64,000 bases of DNA from Epiperipatus broadwayi (lineage: Eukaryota; Onychophora; Udeonychophora; Euonychophora; Peripatidae), in NCBI GenBank assembly GCA_028023455.1, contig JAQFVV010012394.1, forward strand, positions 25,185,053 to 25,249,052, in the 5' to 3' direction. The notes beneath the pieces were generated by a model. The model had not been told where the DNA came from. It searched no databases and saw nothing but the letters and a program-made list of their open reading frames with translations. Below, in pieces: positions 60,120-64,000 of the stretch; the stretch's first letter is position 1; every line of letters starts with the position of its first letter. Made by a program: the position numbers and the translations under genes.

Positions 60120-61680
60120 ATGAAATATATTACTTTAATAAATCCCAATTATGCTGAACTCTCTTTATAATTCTATTCAGGTCATAGAAGTTGCTCAATT
60201 ATTAATGATATTATATCAGTATTAGCTCTTCAATTTTTTTTCTCCCCATTAATAATAATGTCTATTGTTAATTACTTTAGTTTTGTTGTTTTACTTTCAA
60301 GCTTTTCTTCAAATGAATTAAATTCTTGGTTGCAAGTCATCAATCATTATTGCATAAAAAGTTTCATTATCATCAACATGCATTCTGAAACTCGATGTTT
60401 TGCAATATAGATCTTTAAATAAACTTACAACATCAATGAAAAAAATTGTTAATCTCTTGATATATATGTATCTCTTTCTGTCTTGAATTTTTCAATAACA
60501 TCATTAACTTTTAAAGACAGTCAGTCACATTTTACAAATTTTTTTAATAATTTCAACAAAAGTCTTTTCAGTTCCCTGTTTTTTTACACTATTCACAATG
60601 ACATATGCTTATAACTACAAAGTCTTTTCAAAACCAATGATTTTCTTATCCATTACACCTTTAAATTATTTTATTTGCTATTTGTTGGCAATAAAATAAG
60701 GAAGAAAATTGGATACCCATGAAGACACTAAAAAAATTTTCATTTACATATACATGTACTCTGTAAAATTTTAAAAATACAATAGCAAGATCATAAAACC
60801 AATCAATATGTTCTTCAACTTGCTGAATAGGATACTATAAAGTCCACTATTGTAAAATCACATTATCAGATTGGATATATAAAGTGAATGAATAAAAACT
60901 ACATAAAAGACTGGTTTTCATGGGAAAAGCAGATGCTATTTACATTGTAAAGATTATCTCTAAAGGCATTTTAAAGAAAAACAATGATGACTGTTTTTAT
61001 TGGGAAGATATAACAGAGAATACAATATTTTGGAAAGCTATAATTTCAGGTAGAAAAGTTTTCTGCAAAAGAAATTAAAAGGTAATATCACAAAATATCA
61101 GATATATGTAATAAAGAACAACTGTGTTCTACATATTTGTTGTTTACAGAATGGTTTATACAGCCAATGAAAAACTCATCTTTAATGTACTTTTTCTCTC
61201 TTGTACTTGGAATGGCCATATCCCTTTGCAGGCTGATGCAGAGATGTATAATACAAAAATATTTATTTAAATCCTACTTTGCTCTCTAACTAAATTCAGC
61301 TTTCCTTTAATTTAACTACAAAAAAGTTTAGTGGCAAGTTTATAGATGGTAAATATAATTATACCTAACTGGTTTATAATTTAAATTTTTTTCTATCATT
61401 ATTTATATATATAATAATCAAAATCTATTATTACAAATTTTTTGGTTTGTTATTTTCCTTTAATTATCTTGTATGCAAACATAATTTTTATCAATTCTTC
61501 ACTATCCTCTTATAGCATTTTAATTTATATATCATAATCCCTGAATATTTTCAATTTATCACATTTGAAATAGCAAATAGTATATCACTTAACCAGCAAT
61601 AACATCTGGAATTTTATCAGCATTTGTTGATCTATTTCTTCATTAGTTATTTCATCAAACAAAGTATCATTTTTGAACAA
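60120..61680 (-). pseudogene. Decayed RTE-type LINE, different subfamily
   Basis: Minus-strand fragments keep RTE order. T-N-E-E-I-D-Q lies near 61640. I-G-F-E-K-T-L near 60640 resembles the Y-E-K-A-F-D block. K-K-Q-G-T-E-K-T-F-V-E-I-I-K-K-I near 60570 and E-K-F-K-T-E-R-D near 60485 resemble EKFKIERGVRQGD. M-H-V-D-D-N near 60380 is at the position of the catalytic F-A-D-D. It is much older than the copies at 16-27 kb. Confidence 0.55.
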
Positions 61681-62800
61681 AAAAAAAAAAAAAACTTATC
61701 GACTATCATTATATCCAAGTTTCACCCAGTATCTTTAATTATTAATAAACATTAATGCTGCAAAAGACTTTGTTATGCTGGCTAAAACTCGCAATCAAAC
61801 AGTTTGTTAAATTTTATGATATAGTTCTAAATACAAAATAATAGATTAAATAAAAGACAAATAATGATGAATTAGACCTAAGAGATAAAATGTATCACTG
61901 ACTTAATTATACTACTTTACATTGTCTTAATGGTCAAACATGCTTTCAGACAAAAAACATAACAATATGTTACTATTTTGTCATGATTAATTTGCAACAA
62001 AACCTTCAGAGTGCAAAGTGAATTATTTTAAAAAGTAGAATGACATGAATGATGCACATTGATATTTGATCATACTTCCAGATTAAATAAAATTCGATTG
62101 ACAATAATTAACCAAGAAAATTGACAGAAGACAAACATCTAAAAAGTTTTTCAAGAAATTACTTGAAAATACAATTAACATAAATAAATAAATTAATATA
62201 GTCAAATCAAATATCAAAATGATGGCCTAAACAAGACAGTTAAATTCAAATGACTAACAATTTTTTTTTAACTTTAGTTTCATGAACTCTTTAGTTCTTG
62301 ATATTGCCAATATCATCACTAGCTGAACTGTTCAGGCACAATGGATATTATAATGACCATATTCATCCTAACCGATGGTTTTCAAACACATTAATAAAGA
62401 TCTGCAATCATATCTCTTTGAATAAAAAATAATGGTTAACTATGAAAACACATAAAGCATAGACCAATTTAACACTCTATAATTAGGATTACATATGTTG
62501 TTCCACATATTTTAAATCGTATAAAAAATTTCATATATACAACTTTAGTCATTGTTGTTTAATCTTCCTCTCTCTCTCTCTCTTTTTTGTGTGAATGTTT
62601 AACAAGATTACACTCTTAAACCAAAAGTCAGTATTTTATAAAGCAAGCTAAGATAAAAAATAAAACAAAAACTTTTGCTGTATTCTATACTTTAGTACAT
62701 AATTTTTTCTTCAAAACAACTCATAGTTCAAGTAAAACAACCAGATATATTAGCTGCAAATAACCAATAATCACTGTCTAACCACCTTGTAGAATAAAAT
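61681..62800. other. INTS3 intron or upstream region, nothing recognised
   Basis: AT-rich with a CT microsatellite at about 62568-62582. No exon seen. Confidence 0.45.
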
Positions 62801-62819
62801 GTTGCTATGTTAAAGATTA

Positions 62820-62915
62820 TGTATTGTTTCCAATGTAATCTTGTCCATTTCCTCTGTGTTTCTCTATATATTGTTTCCAGTGTAATCTTACCCTGTTCCT
62901 CTCGGTGTTTTTCTT
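62820..62915. repeat. Direct repeat, about 50-bp unit, two copies
   Basis: TATTGTTTCCAnTGTAATCTT followed by TTCCTCTnnGTGTTT occurs twice in a row. This creates much of the Cys/Phe-rich chance frame at 62807-63112. Confidence 0.6.
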
Positions 62916-63119
62916 TTTTTTCTTTGCCTTACAGTCTTCAGTCATTTAAGTTAGAAAAGACAGTGTCATTGCAATCACAACTCCATCTTTTAATTACATC
63001 TGCAAATTATTATTTTTATTCTTTTCCCTTCCATTTTTCTTTTTCTGAAGTTAGAATGATAAATACTCATTGTAAAGCAGTTGCTAATAATGATGATTTT
63101 AGCAATACTTAAAGATCCT

Positions 63120-63800
63120 TAGGTTTTAGAAGCCATCCCCACTCCTCCCAGAATACTATCAGTAGTATTTTATTTATTTAGTGTATGGATTTAGACAATG
63201 TAACTAGTAACAAGATATTATAAAGAAACCTATAGTTTCCAAACAGGAGATGGATTTCTAAAAATTTTATTAAGTCCTTCAACTGCCACTGTAGCTGTAA
63301 ATCTGAAAGTCATTAATGATGTGTTTCATAGTTTGATCAATGTCTGATAAATTCCAATTATGAAATAGATGAGCACATTATATGTTGTCCTGAATTTGTT
63401 GATGAGACTCCAATTGTGTCTAGGAAGATCACATCAGTTAGCTTTATTGTTGTATCAGAAAAAGGAAATTTATTTGGAATCTCATTAAAATTCCATAGTA
63501 AATTCTTGGCTGAACATTCACAATGAGGATCTTGATTTAAATCGAGTCTTAATTGATGAAACAATATTCTTAATTATTGGCAAGTCTAATCTACTTAATA
63601 GCTTTTATACATTTTATGTGAGGCAATTTCTCTTCTGATATCTGATGGCAGAATAAGTGAAAGAACAGGAAACCATTGCAAAGAAGTAGACTTAAATGCA
63701 GTAATTATATTTCTCATGGAAATATTTAATTGAGTATCTAGTAAGTTTAATGTGAAAATATTTTTTCCAAACAAGGATACAATATTCACCATCAAAAAAT
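63120..63800 (-). pseudogene. LINE 3' region, decayed
   Basis: Two minus-strand frames (63595-63795, 63358-63564) read F-P-V-L-S-L-I-L-P-S-D-I-R-R-E, resembling the conserved post-RT motif PVL..IPPPxxRR of CR1/Jockey-type LINEs, then H-Q-L-R-L-D-L-N-Q-D-P-H. The 3' end is shared with 32660-32890. Confidence 0.5.
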
Positions 63801-64000
63801 ATTAATGCTTAGGAAAATATCCATAAAGTACCTGCATCACCACCCCAAGTAGTGCCAATCAGTTTGCCAATGAAATTATCCTAGAAATTGGTGGATAGAT
63901 GACAGTTTTCTCACGACTCAGCCTGCATGTAACATGCAATAATATATAAAACTAATGTCTCCACAAGGACTATTAGAAGTATATATAACAATGGGGCAAA

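Noticed and set aside
62807-63112. Cys-rich small secreted protein
   Set aside because: Its Cys/Phe pattern comes from a 50-bp direct repeat and T-rich sequence; no signal of coding constraint.

Overview
This window looks like AT-rich animal nuclear DNA, most likely from an arthropod or another invertebrate. It contains spliceosomal exons with GT-AG introns, RTE and CR1-type LINEs, tRNA-derived SINEs, solo LTRs and MITE-like palindromes, and no operon-like packing or long host reading frames. The phylum is my inference.

One host gene spans almost the whole window on the minus strand. It is the central part of INTS3, Integrator complex subunit 3 (also the SOSS-A scaffold of the SOSS single-stranded-DNA complex). 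I found eleven coding exons between 57479 and 1695. All keep phase across GT-AG introns and together encode about 355 residues, roughly the middle third of a protein that is about 1,040 residues long in vertebrates. The first and last exons lie outside the window on both sides. Introns range from 81 and 94 nt (three exons packed into 42039-42583) to about 15 kb (two introns).

The rest is repeat-laden intron. From left to right: a tandem repeat carrying five CTCF-like motifs (230-640); a decayed LINE (3000-4500, minus); a palindromic MITE (5690-5975); a foldback element (9412-9758); a decayed LINE (10350-12290, plus); and a cluster of RTE LINE copies (16182-27495). That cluster is broken by a composite inverted-repeat element with a 550-bp hairpin (20251-24029) and by a pogo-like 1.05-kb MITE (24266-25315). 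Then follow a 62-bp minisatellite (27690-27935), a decayed LINE endonuclease region (about 38200), a solo LTR (40114-41948), and a degenerate CR1-like LINE with PHD and SGNH-type ORF1 remnants (about 42850-50240) that is split by a second solo LTR (47474-49556). The right part holds another RTE copy (51478-52487), a second foldback element whose loop is inverted relative to the first (52774-53106), SINE copies, and decayed LINE remains near 60-62 kb and 63-64 kb.

No intact transposon protein, rRNA, functional tRNA or CRISPR array was seen. Every LINE reading frame is interrupted. The most unusual items are the loop-flipped foldback pair, the composite hairpin element, the CTCF-like motif array, an 8-nt deletion shared by two RTE copies, and a splice-competent orphan exon that would truncate INTS3 if included.
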